A DNA stretch of 64,000 nucleotides from UBA7662 sp943369355 (GTDB lineage Bacteria > Bacteroidota > Bacteroidia > UBA7662), in contig CALRMX020000001.1 of assembly GCA_943369355.1 (NCBI GenBank), forward strand, positions 248,001-312,000, in the 5' to 3' direction. Position numbers and translations under genes: made by a program. Under the pieces are notes generated by a model. The model made no database searches. It saw nothing but the letters and a program-made list of their open reading frames with translations, and was not told the origin of the DNA. Shown piece after piece: positions 50,611-59,803 of the stretch (positions are counted from its first letter, which is position 1; the number at the start of each line of letters is the position of its first letter).

Positions 50611-52269
50611 ATGTCATTGATAGAAAAGCATCATCAAGTACTTGAAAGAGCCATCCTAGCAAATAAAGAGAGGACTTTTTTCTCTCAATATCCCGAAAAC
50701 CCTAAAGCATATGCAGAAAATGCAAATGCAGAAGGACTACTCAAATTTCAGAATTTGATGAATACCGATTTTTCTGAACTCATTCAAGATCAACCTCTAA
50801 GATTTGAAGGAGAGGAAATTTCCCCCTACCTACAAGTAGGTTTAGGCATTCGTTACCCGGTTTTTGCTGATAAAATTGTAGTGGAGCGCGCCAAAACAGC
50901 ATTTAAAGGCTGGAGGCAGCTCTCCCCTGCTGATCGTGCTGGAATCTTGATGGAAAGTCTAGATAGAATTAAAGAACGGTTTTTTGAGATAGCATACGCA
51001 ACTATGCACACTACCGGGCAGTCGTTTATCATGTCATTTCAGGCTTCTGGCCCGCACGCAGCTGATCGTGCCCTGGAAGCTATCGCCATGGGATACGAAG
51101 AGTTGAGTCGCTTTCCGAGCGAAACTAATTGGGTCAAACCAATGGGTAAGTTTGATTTGAGCCTCAAAAAAACTTGGCGACCAATTCCTAAAGGAGTAAG
51201 TCTTGTTATCGGGTGCAGTACATTTCCAACTTGGAATACGGTACCTGGAATGTATGCTAGTCTGATTACAGGTAATCCAGTTATCGTTAAGCCCCACCCA
51301 AAGGCCGTATTACCTATAGCGATATTCATAGCAGAACTACAAAAAGTACTAATTGAAAACAACTTGGATCCAAATGTTTGTCAGTTGGCTGGAGACAGCA
51401 CGAAGTTTCCTGTGGCCAAAGAATATGTAGCCCATCCAGATGTTAAATTAATCGACTATACCGGAAATAGTGTATTCGGCAATTGGTTAGAGGCGCAACA
51501 AATTCTTGGTAAAGAAGTATTCACCGAAAAAGCAGGAGTAAATTCTGTAATTCTTGATGGTTGTTCAGACATTAAGGCAGTAGCCGATAACATAGCGTTT
51601 TCTATTTCTCTTTATTCGGGCCAAATGTGTACCGCTCCTCAGAATATATTTATTCCCGAGACGGGCATATCTACACCAAATGGCAATCTTACTTTTGAAG
51701 AAGTGACTCAACAAATTGTAGCTTCAATAAACGCGATATCTGACCATCCCAAAATGGGGCCCGGGGTTTTGGCTGCGGTACAAAACGATTTAACGGCTCA
51801 GCGGGTTAAAGAGGTCACCAAGCTTGAGGCAAAGGTTTTGGTAGAATCACATGCTATCGTGAATGAAGAATTCCCTGAGTCAAGAACAGCTTCTCCCGTG
51901 CTTTTGCAGATTGACAGCTCTAATGAGAAATTGTTCGAAAAAGAGTTGTTTGGTCCGATAGCGCTGATCATTAAGACTAAAAACACGCAACATTCTTTGG
52001 AATTGGCGAAAAAATTAGCTTCTAAACATGGTGCAATTAGTTGTGGCACATATTCTATAAACCAAGATGTTATGGAGTATATTGCAGATGAAATGGCGCA
52101 GGTTTTTGTACCTGTTTCCTTTAATTTGACAGGTCCAATCTACTTGAATCAGCACGCAGCTTTTAGTGATTTTCACGTGACAGGTGGAAATGCGGCGGGC
52201 AATGCAAGCTTTACAGATCCTAATTTTATCAACCGTCGATTTGTCTGGGTAGGACAGCGATATTTATAA
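50611..52269 (+). CDS. paaN: PaaN-type aldehyde dehydrogenase
   Basis: This 552-aa aldehyde-dehydrogenase-fold protein belongs to the stand-alone PaaN group of about 550 aa. The catalytic cysteine is C340 (SGQMCTAPQN), the NAD site is in VIGCSTFPTWNTVPGMYASL, and the glutamate sits in the KEVFTEKAGVNS region. In phenylacetate degradation, PaaN-type enzymes oxidise the ring-opened semialdehyde. The other paa genes (paaABCDGJK) are absent. A PaaE-like reductase is encoded 0.9 kb downstream. TAACTTTA at 50583-50590 may be the -7 box. Confidence 0.85.
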   Translation: MSLIEKHHQVLERAILANKERTFFSQYPENPKAYAENANAEGLLKFQNLMNTDFSELIQDQPLRFEGEEISPYLQVGLGIRYPVFADKIVVERAKTAFKGWRQLSPADRAGILMESLDRIKERFFEIAYATMHTTGQSFIMSFQASGPHAADRALEAIAMGYEELSRFPSETNWVKPMGKFDLSLKKTWRPIPKGVSLVIGCSTFPTWNTVPGMYASLITGNPVIVKPHPKAVLPIAIFIAELQKVLIENNLDPNVCQLAGDSTKFPVAKEYVAHPDVKLIDYTGNSVFGNWLEAQQILGKEVFTEKAGVNSVILDGCSDIKAVADNIAFSISLYSGQMCTAPQNIFIPETGISTPNGNLTFEEVTQQIVASINAISDHPKMGPGVLAAVQNDLTAQRVKEVTKLEAKVLVESHAIVNEEFPESRTASPVLLQIDSSNEKLFEKELFGPIALIIKTKNTQHSLELAKKLASKHGAISCGTYSINQDVMEYIADEMAQVFVPVSFNLTGPIYLNQHAAFSDFHVTGGNAAGNASFTDPNFINRRFVWVGQRYL

Positions 52270-52289
52270 GAACGACACGGTTATTTGCA

Positions 52290-52324
52290 TAAAGGCTACG
52301 TGATGAACGTGGCCTTTATATTTT
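52290..52324. terminator. Terminator between paaN and a convergent lipoprotein gene
   Basis: A 12-bp stem with one wobble pair (52290-52301 and 52307-52318) and a 5-base loop is followed by TATTTT on the plus strand. It overlaps the last codon of the convergent minus-strand gene, which ends at 52316. Confidence 0.6.
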
Positions 52325-53071
52325 CAACATAATTCCTGTTGATCCAAAAAAGGGCGTAAATCTAAAAGCTGCCCAATTTCCTTCCCTCATCCATTGATTC
52401 TTATCGGTTAATATTGGCAATGTATAACCAACATGGGTAACAGAGTAAAGTTTTTTCCAAAAGTGCTTTTCGTATGCGGCACCACCACTTACCGAAAAGA
52501 GGTTTATTCCATTAAGTGATGCCGTTTTTGTTTCTCTGTATTCAAGAAGAGTTGAATAGTTGTGGTAATTCAACCTCAAACTTAAACTATATTTTCCGCC
52601 AAAGAAGTCGTTATTAATTTTTGAAAGCTGAACACCCAAATAATAGGTTTGACATTGGCTTTTAGACCAACTTTCTGATTCTTCTGGCCAAGGTTTTAAA
52701 TATGAAAGTTCTCTCCTACTGCCGCACAAAACATCCCATCTTCGAGGATTGCGGTTTGAAGCATTTAGCCTATACGTGACACCTAATTCTGCCCACCTGT
52801 ACACTTGAGTACCTTCAGGCCTAATTTTTCCCGAATGCCAAAAGTTTTCTGAACTATGACGATCAAACAAATCTAAACTCAGCGTGCTATAAACTTGGAA
52901 TTTTTTGATTTTGCCTGTGATTTGCAACAAGTCACCGGAATCTGAAAAACTACCTGAGAGAATAACCTTTTGCTTTTCCTCCAGAACTGGAACAATAGCA
53001 TGTGGATATCGTATTGTAGCACATGAACTGAATATTGTTATTAGCAGAGTTAAGCAAAAGAACTTTATCAT
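52316..53071 (-). CDS. Outer-membrane lipoprotein of unknown function, beta-rich
   Basis: The 251-aa protein has a lipoprotein signal (IFSSC) when started at 53071 (MIKFFCLTLL). An upstream in-frame ATG would add 16 hydrophilic residues in front of the signal and is rejected. The mature part alternates aromatic/hydrophobic and polar residues (YSLSLRLNYHNYSTLLEY, LYSVTHVGYTLPIL), as in small outer-membrane barrels. C-terminal WAAFRFTPFFGSTGIMLKI fits a final strand. I do not recognise a family. Confidence 0.6.
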   Translation of the reverse strand: MIKFFCLTLLITIFSSCATIRYPHAIVPVLEEKQKVILSGSFSDSGDLLQITGKIKKFQVYSTLSLDLFDRHSSENFWHSGKIRPEGTQVYRWAELGVTYRLNASNRNPRRWDVLCGSRRELSYLKPWPEESESWSKSQCQTYYLGVQLSKINNDFFGGKYSLSLRLNYHNYSTLLEYRETKTASLNGINLFSVSGGAAYEKHFWKKLYSVTHVGYTLPILTDKNQWMREGNWAAFRFTPFFGSTGIMLKI

Positions 53072-53142
53072 AGTGCTAGAATAATCTATAATTAGTTTAT
53101 CGATAGAAGTTAGAAACAATCTTCCTCTGAAACGAGTTTATC

Positions 53143-53150
53143 TATCTTTG
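53143..53150 (+). promoter_or_regulatory. -7 box of the ferredoxin-reductase gene
   Basis: TATCTTTG, followed by CA, is an exact match to the extended Bacteroidota -7 element and lies 17 bases before the ATG at 53168. No TTG is at the -33 position. Confidence 0.5.
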
Positions 53151-53167
53151 CAATGCAATAGAAAATC

Positions 53168-54244
53168 ATGAGCAGTCATTTCATTCAATTACAAGTAGAA
53201 ACCATTATCAAAGAAACATCTGATTCAATTGCAATCTACTTTCGAGATGCAGAAAATCAAATACCTTCTTTTTGGCCTGGCCAGTTTTTGACACTTGTAT
53301 TAGACATTGATGGTAAATCGGTCAGGAGATCATATAGTATTTGTACTGCTCCAAGTGCATTGCCCGTAATTGGAATTGCAGTTAAAAAAGTGACAGGTGG
53401 ATTAGTTTCGAACTATCTTATCGATAATCTTCGCGAGGGAGATAAAATTTCTGTACTTGAACCATATGGAAACTTCACTTTAAACCACAAGAGAAAGGAA
53501 TTACCAACCTTGGCCTTGATAGGAGCTGGAAGTGGAATCACTCCGTTAATGTCTATCCTAAAATCTGCCCTAGAAAATGAGGGAAGCAATACAGTTCATT
53601 TGTTTTACGGCAATAGAAATGAAAATTCCATAATCTTTAAAGATCAACTTATAAGATTACAAGAGAAACATGGCTCTAGACTTAAAATTACCCATCTTTT
53701 GAGCCAACCTTCCAATTCGTGGAACGGCATTTCAAGTCGAATAAGATCCGAATTAATGATGCAACTCTGTCACAATGAAGGACTACTTCTGGACAATAGC
53801 ACGAACTATTACATCTGCGGTCCCGAAGGAATGATGCATGAAGTACATCATATGCTCCAAAGCAATGGAATTGACCTAGATCGCATTCATAAAGAGAGTT
53901 TTTACCTAGCGCACAAGTCTTCCACATCTGAAAATACAGTAAGTACTACCGAGGAATCATCTACTAGTAAAAAGGTAATACTCAAATTGGATGGCAAACA
54001 ACATGAAGTTGAAGTTAGCAACGGACGATATATCCTCGAAAGCGCCCTGGAAGCAGGTTTAGACTTACCGTATGCTTGTACAATGGGTGTATGCGGAATG
54101 TGCAGAGCCTTTAAGGTACAAGGTGAAATGATAATTGAAGAGCAAGAAGCTATCTCTGATTCTGAAATTAGAGATGGGGCCTGTTTAACTTGCGTTGGAA
54201 AACCAGTATCAGATAATTTGGTGATTGATTATGACCGTCATTAA
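53168..54244 (+). CDS. PaaE-like FAD/[2Fe-2S] NAD(P)H oxidoreductase
   Basis: The 358-aa protein has an FAD-binding ferredoxin-reductase domain (RRSYSICTAP), an NAD(P) domain (IGAGSGITPLMSIL, YYICGPEGMM) and a C-terminal plant-type [2Fe-2S] ferredoxin with C304-x4-C309-x2-C312-x29-C342. This is the order of PaaE and phenol/toluene-monooxygenase reductases, which pass electrons to an oxygenase. The oxygenase (paaABCD) is not here. A Ser/Thr-rich linker (about 250-270) joins the domains. Proximity to paaN makes a link possible but not certain. Confidence 0.9.
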   Translation: MSSHFIQLQVETIIKETSDSIAIYFRDAENQIPSFWPGQFLTLVLDIDGKSVRRSYSICTAPSALPVIGIAVKKVTGGLVSNYLIDNLREGDKISVLEPYGNFTLNHKRKELPTLALIGAGSGITPLMSILKSALENEGSNTVHLFYGNRNENSIIFKDQLIRLQEKHGSRLKITHLLSQPSNSWNGISSRIRSELMMQLCHNEGLLLDNSTNYYICGPEGMMHEVHHMLQSNGIDLDRIHKESFYLAHKSSTSENTVSTTEESSTSKKVILKLDGKQHEVEVSNGRYILESALEAGLDLPYACTMGVCGMCRAFKVQGEMIIEEQEAISDSEIRDGACLTCVGKPVSDNLVIDYDRH

Positions 54245-54245
54245 T

Positions 54246-55385
54246 CTATAATCTTGATTTAAAGTCGGAATATCCAAACGATTTCACAAGATCGAATTCA
54301 TTATTCTGTTTCCAGATACCAATGTGTGGAAGGTTAATGCCATTAAAAGTGGTGGTCTTAACCATGGTATAGTGCATCATATCGTCGAAAACCACTTTAT
54401 CACCAATATTCAAGGGCTTTTCGAAGCTGTAGTCTCCAACAAAATCTCCTGCCAAACAAGTTTGTCCGCCCAAACGATAGGTAGGTTTACCTATGACAGG
54501 GTCTGAAGCATTCAGCACTTTGGGTTTGTAAGGCATTTCTATCACATCGGGCATATGTGCCGAAATGGAGCAATCCAGAATTGCTACGTTTATGCCCTTA
54601 CTGCTTACAATATCGAGAACAGTTGAGCTTAAGTAACCCGTTTGCCAAGCAACTGCTGAACCCGGTTCAAGTATTAGCTCTAGGTGGGGATGTCTTTTCT
54701 TAAAGGCGAGCAGCGTATTGATTAAATGATCAATATCATAACCTTCCCTAGTCATCAAATGCCCCCCACCGAGATTTAATTTTTTAAGCTTGGGCAAGTA
54801 CTTACCAAAGAGCTTTTCAATACTCTTTAGGGTTTCTTCTAACGCAAAAGAGTCACTTTCGCATAGATTATGGCTATGAAAAAAAGATATACCATCGGGC
54901 AAATTTTCTGGTAAATCTTCTGCTCGAATACCTAATCTAGATCCAGGAATGCATGGGTTATATAAATCGGTGGTAACAGTGCTATACTCTGGATTGATTC
55001 GAAGACCTGCTTTTGCCGCAGGTTTCTTTGCAAATAAGCGTGGACTAAACTTTTGGAATTGATTCAAGGAGTTGAAGGAATAGTAATCCGCATAAGTCAT
55101 TAATTCATCGAATTCGTCTTCCCGATAGGCAGGGCTGTAAACATGGGTTTCGCCTCCAAATTCCTCGTGACCAAGTTTTGCTTCATGTAAAGAACTAGCT
55201 GTACTCCCAAATAAGTACTTCCGTACAATTGGAAACGTACTATACATGCTGAAACCCTTCAACGCCAATATAATTTTGACTCCCGCTTTCTCTTGCACAT
55301 AAGCCATTTTTTCTAAGTTGGATACCAATTTTTCCTCGTGCATTATGAAAATCGGGCTGGGTAGCTTTTCAAACTGTGGAAACAT
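54246..55385 (-). CDS. nspC: Carboxynorspermidine/carboxyspermidine decarboxylase
   Basis: This 379-aa PLP enzyme of the alanine-racemase-like fold decarboxylates carboxy(nor)spermidine to (nor)spermidine. The PLP lysine is K43 (ILALKGFSM); family segments KLNLGGGHLMTREGYD and ILEPGSAVAW are present. I use the ATG at 55385 (a GTG directly before is less likely). The synthase that makes its substrate is encoded at 57486-58694 on the same strand, with a T9SS gene of opposite strand between. A TATTTTTG promoter lies 16 bases upstream. Confidence 0.93.
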   Translation of the reverse strand: MFPQFEKLPSPIFIMHEEKLVSNLEKMAYVQEKAGVKIILALKGFSMYSTFPIVRKYLFGSTASSLHEAKLGHEEFGGETHVYSPAYREDEFDELMTYADYYSFNSLNQFQKFSPRLFAKKPAAKAGLRINPEYSTVTTDLYNPCIPGSRLGIRAEDLPENLPDGISFFHSHNLCESDSFALEETLKSIEKLFGKYLPKLKKLNLGGGHLMTREGYDIDHLINTLLAFKKRHPHLELILEPGSAVAWQTGYLSSTVLDIVSSKGINVAILDCSISAHMPDVIEMPYKPKVLNASDPVIGKPTYRLGGQTCLAGDFVGDYSFEKPLNIGDKVVFDDMMHYTMVKTTTFNGINLPHIGIWKQNNEFDLVKSFGYSDFKSRL

Positions 55386-55401
55386 CACATCATAATTTTT
55401 T

Positions 55402-55431
55402 CAAAAATAGCCAATCCCAACCGTTTTAAAA
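55402..55431 (-). promoter_or_regulatory. Promoter of nspC
   Basis: On the minus strand TATTTTTG (55409-55402) matches the -7 consensus, and a TTT at 55431-55429, exactly 19 bases upstream, stands where TTTG is expected. The start codon follows 16 bases downstream. Confidence 0.55.
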
Positions 55432-55515
55432 TTGATTAAAACTTGTTAATCTGTCCTTAAATATTCTTGCTGCTCTCAAAAAAACAATTAGCTTGGAGTA
55501 AAATTCTGGTATCCT

Positions 55516-57414
55516 ATGAAACAACATCTACTTCGCTTTAGCCTTTTTTCTGCACTAATCTCATTCACTTTTTTTGCGAATGCACAAAGTGTAACTGTTG
55601 GTAATGGACAGTTCACTTCCACATTTACAGCAGGAAACAATAATGACTATGGTCCTATGCGCTCAGTTTTGGCTGGTGCGAGTTACGGTCGGTGGGCAAT
55701 GATTTATCCTAGAACTGTTGTACGTGCCATTCCGAACGGGGCGAGTATTAATAGCCTTGAGTTTAGACGAGAAGGTGGTACTAATGCATTGCAAGGAACA
55801 CCGAACATGAAAATTTACATGCGAAATGCAGTTGATTCAGTTTACGGTTCTGGCAACATCCATTGGGTTAATCAAGCGGCAGCTGCAACTTTGGTCTACA
55901 ATGGAAATCCTTCGGCAGCTGCTGGCGCTTCTGCAGGATTTAAACGATTTATGTTAACTACTCCTTTCGTTTACACTGGTGGACACATTGAAATTCTAAT
56001 TGAATACACTCAACAAGGTGGGCAAATCGCCGATATTCCTTGGAGATATGATAATGCTACAGGAGTACCTGCATATGTAACAAATTCAGTTAAGTACATT
56101 ATCGGTTCTGGCACAACATTTCCGAACGACAGTACCAACTTAACTAACCTTAGAAAACCTCAAATTATTTTCAATTTCCCAGCTCAAAACAATGTTGGAG
56201 TTGATAGGATATTCGCTTCTCAGTATTTATATCTAAGTGACACTATTGTGCCGTCATTTTATTTGAAGAATACAGGCCTCACTACACAAACTTTCACCAC
56301 TACATTACAAGGTCCAAACGGATATACAAGCACTAAAACAAGTACATCTATTCCACCAGATTCTGTTCATCAATTAGAATTTGACCCTTTCCTCCCAACA
56401 GTCACCGGAAATTTCAATTATAAGATTTTCACGAACCTAGCTAATGATGGTTATAATTTGGATGATACCCTTAGTTTTCCGGTAGTAGTTGCTAATCCAA
56501 ACGCACAAGCCAACATTTATAATAATGGACCTGTTATTTCCGATGTTGGTTCAGGTTATAATGGTTATGATTTAAGCCGATTAGGTCCTCCATTAACCAC
56601 CTTAGGAGCAAATGGAAATTTCTCCGCTGGTGTTTGGACTGCCGAAAAATTCCGACTTCCAGAAGGCCAAAAATACAAGGTAGACTCTGTTGGTTTTTAT
56701 GCGTATCAAACAGGCTCTGGTTTTAACTCAAATTTTACCGCTGTTTATCTCGCAATATTTGATGGAGACCCGTCAGCCGGAGGACAATTGATAGATGGAG
56801 ATACCGCTCAGAATGCTCTCGCAAACACCTATTTTTCGGGAGTTATGAGGGCCAGTTCAAGTACACCTTTAGACTCAACTCGTCCTATTATGCGTGTAGT
56901 TGGAGAGCTTTTCGCTCCTCAACGACTAGATGGTGGTAAAGATTATTGGGTGTATTGGGCATTCACTACCAGTGCAGGAGTACCGTTCTTCCCTCCGATT
57001 TCTGTTAATGGTTTAACAAGTACCGGTGATGCCATTCAGAGAAGCTCGAGTGGTTGGGGCTTGGCATCTGGTGGTGGGGTTGGATATCCGATGGGCGTTC
57101 CGTTCCAAGTATACTACCGTCCAGATGTAACATCTGTTGAGGATGTGAATTTGTCGAATTTAAAAGTTGGGATGCCCTATCCTAATCCAGCTAACGAAAG
57201 TGTAAAACTGAATGTTGAATTATCCAATAATGAGCCGTTGCTTATAAAAGTTACAGACATTCAGGGTAGAATTGTTTATTCATCTGAGTTCCAATCTTTA
57301 GGAAATGGACGAAATACCATTGAGGTGCCGGTTCAAAACCTTACAGCTGGCATGTACTTGATTGAAGCAATTAGTGGCAATGCGAAAGTTGTACGGAAAT
57401 TCAACGTCAAGTAA
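55516..57414 (+). CDS. T9SS-secreted surface protein of unknown function
   Basis: The 632-aa protein has a signal peptide (about 1-23, cleavage after ANA). Two beta-rich regions follow (about 24-215 and 330-540, Gly/Asn/Thr-rich with aromatic strands) with a CARDB-like Ig segment between (about 217-320: LYLSDTIVPSFYLKNTGLTTQTF). A type A sorting domain ends it (about 555-632: MPYPNPANESVKLNV ... LTAGMYLIEAI). No catalytic motif is visible, so adhesion, matrix or binding are the likely options. A perfect bidirectional terminator follows. It splits the polyamine genes physically, but probably not functionally. Confidence 0.8.
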   Translation: MKQHLLRFSLFSALISFTFFANAQSVTVGNGQFTSTFTAGNNNDYGPMRSVLAGASYGRWAMIYPRTVVRAIPNGASINSLEFRREGGTNALQGTPNMKIYMRNAVDSVYGSGNIHWVNQAAAATLVYNGNPSAAAGASAGFKRFMLTTPFVYTGGHIEILIEYTQQGGQIADIPWRYDNATGVPAYVTNSVKYIIGSGTTFPNDSTNLTNLRKPQIIFNFPAQNNVGVDRIFASQYLYLSDTIVPSFYLKNTGLTTQTFTTTLQGPNGYTSTKTSTSIPPDSVHQLEFDPFLPTVTGNFNYKIFTNLANDGYNLDDTLSFPVVVANPNAQANIYNNGPVISDVGSGYNGYDLSRLGPPLTTLGANGNFSAGVWTAEKFRLPEGQKYKVDSVGFYAYQTGSGFNSNFTAVYLAIFDGDPSAGGQLIDGDTAQNALANTYFSGVMRASSSTPLDSTRPIMRVVGELFAPQRLDGGKDYWVYWAFTTSAGVPFFPPISVNGLTSTGDAIQRSSSGWGLASGGGVGYPMGVPFQVYYRPDVTSVEDVNLSNLKVGMPYPNPANESVKLNVELSNNEPLLIKVTDIQGRIVYSSEFQSLGNGRNTIEVPVQNLTAGMYLIEAISGNAKVVRKFNVK

Positions 57415-57433
57415 ATTGTAAAGCATATTTATC

Positions 57434-57471
57434 AAAAAAGCCATCCGTCGACTAACGGATGGCTTTTTTTT
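57434..57471. terminator. Bidirectional terminator
   Basis: A 9-bp GC-rich stem (GCCATCCGT at 57440-57448, complement at 57455-57463) with a 6-base loop is flanked by AAAAAA on the left and TTTTTTTT on the right. It therefore acts for the T9SS gene (+) and for the carboxynorspermidine synthase gene (-). Confidence 0.93.
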
Positions 57472-57485
57472 GTCCAATATTCTGA

Positions 57486-58694
57486 TTACAGATTATAATC
57501 ATTAAAGGCTAACTCGAGATTTACGGCTTCGTGCCAAGGCAAACCGTATTTCGGTAACAAGGCCATAAATGGATCTGGATCAAATTCCTCCACATTAAAG
57601 ACCCCTCTCCCGCTCCACTTATTAGTTAAAATCATCATCGCTCCTATCATAGCTGGAACACCGGTAGTATAACTTACAGCTTGCGCCTTTATTTCTTTAT
57701 ACACTTCGGCGTGGTTGCAATTATTCCAGATGAAATACGTCTTTTCAACACCATTCTTAATGCCCTTTATCTGACAACCAATGGATGTTTCACCCTTATA
57801 GCCTTCTCCAAGAGAAGCTGGTTCAGGTAAAACTGCTTTTAAAAATTCTAGAGGTACTATTTCTTGCCCTTGAAACTTGATAGGTTTGATACTGGTCATA
57901 CCCACATTCTCCAATACGGTAAGATGGTTGATATAATTCTGTGAAAATGTCATCCAGAATCTTGCACGTTTTAAATGAGGAATGTTTTTAACCAACGATT
58001 CTAATTCCTCGTGATAGAGCAGGTAAGATTCTTTCTCTCCAATATTGGGGTATGAAATTGGTTGATGAACACTTAAAGGATCAATTTCGATCCACTCACC
58101 TTGCTTCCAGTATTTGCCTTTCTGGGTAATTTCTCGAATATTTATCTCCGGATTGAAGTTTGTGGCAAAAGCTTTTCCATGATCCCCAGCGTTACAATCC
58201 ACTATATCCAAATAATGAATCTCATCAAAATGATGCTTTAATGCATGGGCAGTAAAGATACCGGAAACACCTGGGTCAAATCCACAACCCAACAATCCTA
58301 ATATTCCTGCATCTTTAAAACGATCTTGGAAAGCCCACTGCCAGTGATATTCAAACTTAGCCACATCTTTGGGCTCATAGTTCGCAGTATCTACGTAATG
58401 AACTTTGGTTCTTAAACAAGCCTCCATGATAGTTAAGTCTTGGTAAGGCAGGGCAACATTAATAACTACCTGAGGGCCAAAACCTTCAATTAAAGTCACT
58501 AACTCATCCACATTGTCAGCATCTACTTGTGCTGTTTTAACTCGGTTACCGCCAACTTCAGCAGCAATTTTGTCACATTTTGACTTCGTTCTGCTTGCTA
58601 GTAAAATTTCGGAAAACACTTCAGGAACTTGGGCACATTTGTGCGTAACAACGGCACCAACCCCTCCTGCCCCGATAATCAAAACTTTTCCCAT
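57486..58694 (-). CDS. Carboxynorspermidine/carboxyspermidine synthase (saccharopine dehydrogenase family)
   Basis: The 402-aa enzyme has the N-terminal Rossmann motif IIGAGGVGAVVTHKCA and the saccharopine-dehydrogenase-like substrate domain (LGCGFDPGVSGIFTAHA, YTTGVPAMIGAM). This subgroup condenses aspartate semialdehyde with putrescine (or diaminopropane) and reduces the product, which NspC then decarboxylates. The presence of nspC 2 kb away supports this reading over saccharopine dehydrogenase. The agmatinase-family gene directly upstream could supply putrescine. Confidence 0.9.
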   Translation of the reverse strand: MGKVLIIGAGGVGAVVTHKCAQVPEVFSEILLASRTKSKCDKIAAEVGGNRVKTAQVDADNVDELVTLIEGFGPQVVINVALPYQDLTIMEACLRTKVHYVDTANYEPKDVAKFEYHWQWAFQDRFKDAGILGLLGCGFDPGVSGIFTAHALKHHFDEIHYLDIVDCNAGDHGKAFATNFNPEINIREITQKGKYWKQGEWIEIDPLSVHQPISYPNIGEKESYLLYHEELESLVKNIPHLKRARFWMTFSQNYINHLTVLENVGMTSIKPIKFQGQEIVPLEFLKAVLPEPASLGEGYKGETSIGCQIKGIKNGVEKTYFIWNNCNHAEVYKEIKAQAVSYTTGVPAMIGAMMILTNKWSGRGVFNVEEFDPDPFMALLPKYGLPWHEAVNLELAFNDYNL

Positions 58695-58714
58695 TACACT
58701 ATAATTATGTTGTA

Positions 58715-58722
58715 CAAATTTA
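58715..58722 (-). promoter_or_regulatory. -7 box inside the gap before carboxynorspermidine synthase
   Basis: On the minus strand this reads TAAATTTG, a consensus -7 element 20 bases before the start codon, just past the stop of the agmatinase gene. No -33 partner is visible. It may allow the synthase to be expressed apart from the upstream genes. Confidence 0.4.
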
Positions 58723-58725
58723 GCT

Positions 58726-59802
58726 TTATCGATGTAAACTCTGGGTGAATTTACCTGATCTCGAGATGTATGCTAAGTTGGCGATACGGTAAAGTAATCG
58801 TGCACCAACATTAGCATCCCAATCATCTTTTTTTCTTGGCCCTACTTCGCACAAATCAAAACCTATTATCTCACGACCGGATGAAACAACCATCTCAATC
58901 AAATATAGAGCTTGCTCGTATTCAAGGCCACCGGGTACCGGTGTTCCGGTGCCCGGGCAATATTTGGGATCTAAACCATCCACGTCGAAGCTTAAGTATA
59001 CCTTTTGAGGAAGCTTTTCTACAATTCGACTACTAAGCTTGGCCCAATTGGTGCCCTCGAACTGCTCTTCTGCTAGTTGTCGATCTGTAAATACTTCAAT
59101 CTTTCCATCACTTTGATGTACTAGTTCCAGTTCTGATTCGGCATAATCACGAATCCCGACTTGTACAAGTTTATTTACCTGTGGTGTTTGAATAGCATTA
59201 AACATGATGGATGCATGAGAATACTTAAACCCTTCATAAGCATCTCTAAGATCCATATGGGCATCTATCTGTAAAATGCCAAATTCATTGTGCTTTTGGC
59301 CAAGTGCTTGTATCAAACCTAAGGGTGTACTATGGTCTCCCCCTAAAACACCAACTAGTTTATCTTTTCCTAAGAAGTCGAGGCTCGTGGCTCTCACATA
59401 GTCTAAGAGATATCCACACTTTTCATTCACTTCATCTAGCACGAATAGCATTCCTGGTTCTTCTTCAGAAGGCGCCCCAGATTCCAGCCAATGGATATAT
59501 TTTGCACTTTTTTTCCTAAGTTCTTTGGATCTTTTAGCCCATTTCTCATCAACCTCTAACATGGAAATGCCTATTTTCCACGCATCTTTAATCTTAGAAT
59601 CAAAAAAATCAAGCTGAGGTGAAGCTTCCAAAATAGCATTCGGAGCCTTAGAAGTACCCGCTTTATAGGAAACAGTTACGTCCCAAGGGACCGGCAAAAT
59701 AATAACATTAGCAGTATCGGTAGTAAATGGGAGACCAAACAAGTTTCCATTTGCTTGACCTACATCACTTGGATTAAAGCTTTCTAATGGGGCATTGTTC
59801 AT
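58726..59802 (-). CDS. Agmatinase/arginase-family ureohydrolase
   Basis: This 358-aa enzyme of the ureohydrolase fold has the manganese-site motifs GGDHS, IDAHMDLR and SFDVDGLDP, all intact. It should release urea from agmatine (to putrescine), arginine or a related guanidino compound. Its setting beside polyamine genes favours agmatine. The ATG at 59802 is used; the longer frame runs back into ychF. Only one base separates it from the ychF stop. No arginine decarboxylase gene is in the window. Confidence 0.85.
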   Translation of the reverse strand: MNNAPLESFNPSDVGQANGNLFGLPFTTDTANVIILPVPWDVTVSYKAGTSKAPNAILEASPQLDFFDSKIKDAWKIGISMLEVDEKWAKRSKELRKKSAKYIHWLESGAPSEEEPGMLFVLDEVNEKCGYLLDYVRATSLDFLGKDKLVGVLGGDHSTPLGLIQALGQKHNEFGILQIDAHMDLRDAYEGFKYSHASIMFNAIQTPQVNKLVQVGIRDYAESELELVHQSDGKIEVFTDRQLAEEQFEGTNWAKLSSRIVEKLPQKVYLSFDVDGLDPKYCPGTGTPVPGGLEYEQALYLIEMVVSSGREIIGFDLCEVGPRKKDDWDANVGARLLYRIANLAYISRSGKFTQSLHR

Positions 59803-59803
59803 A

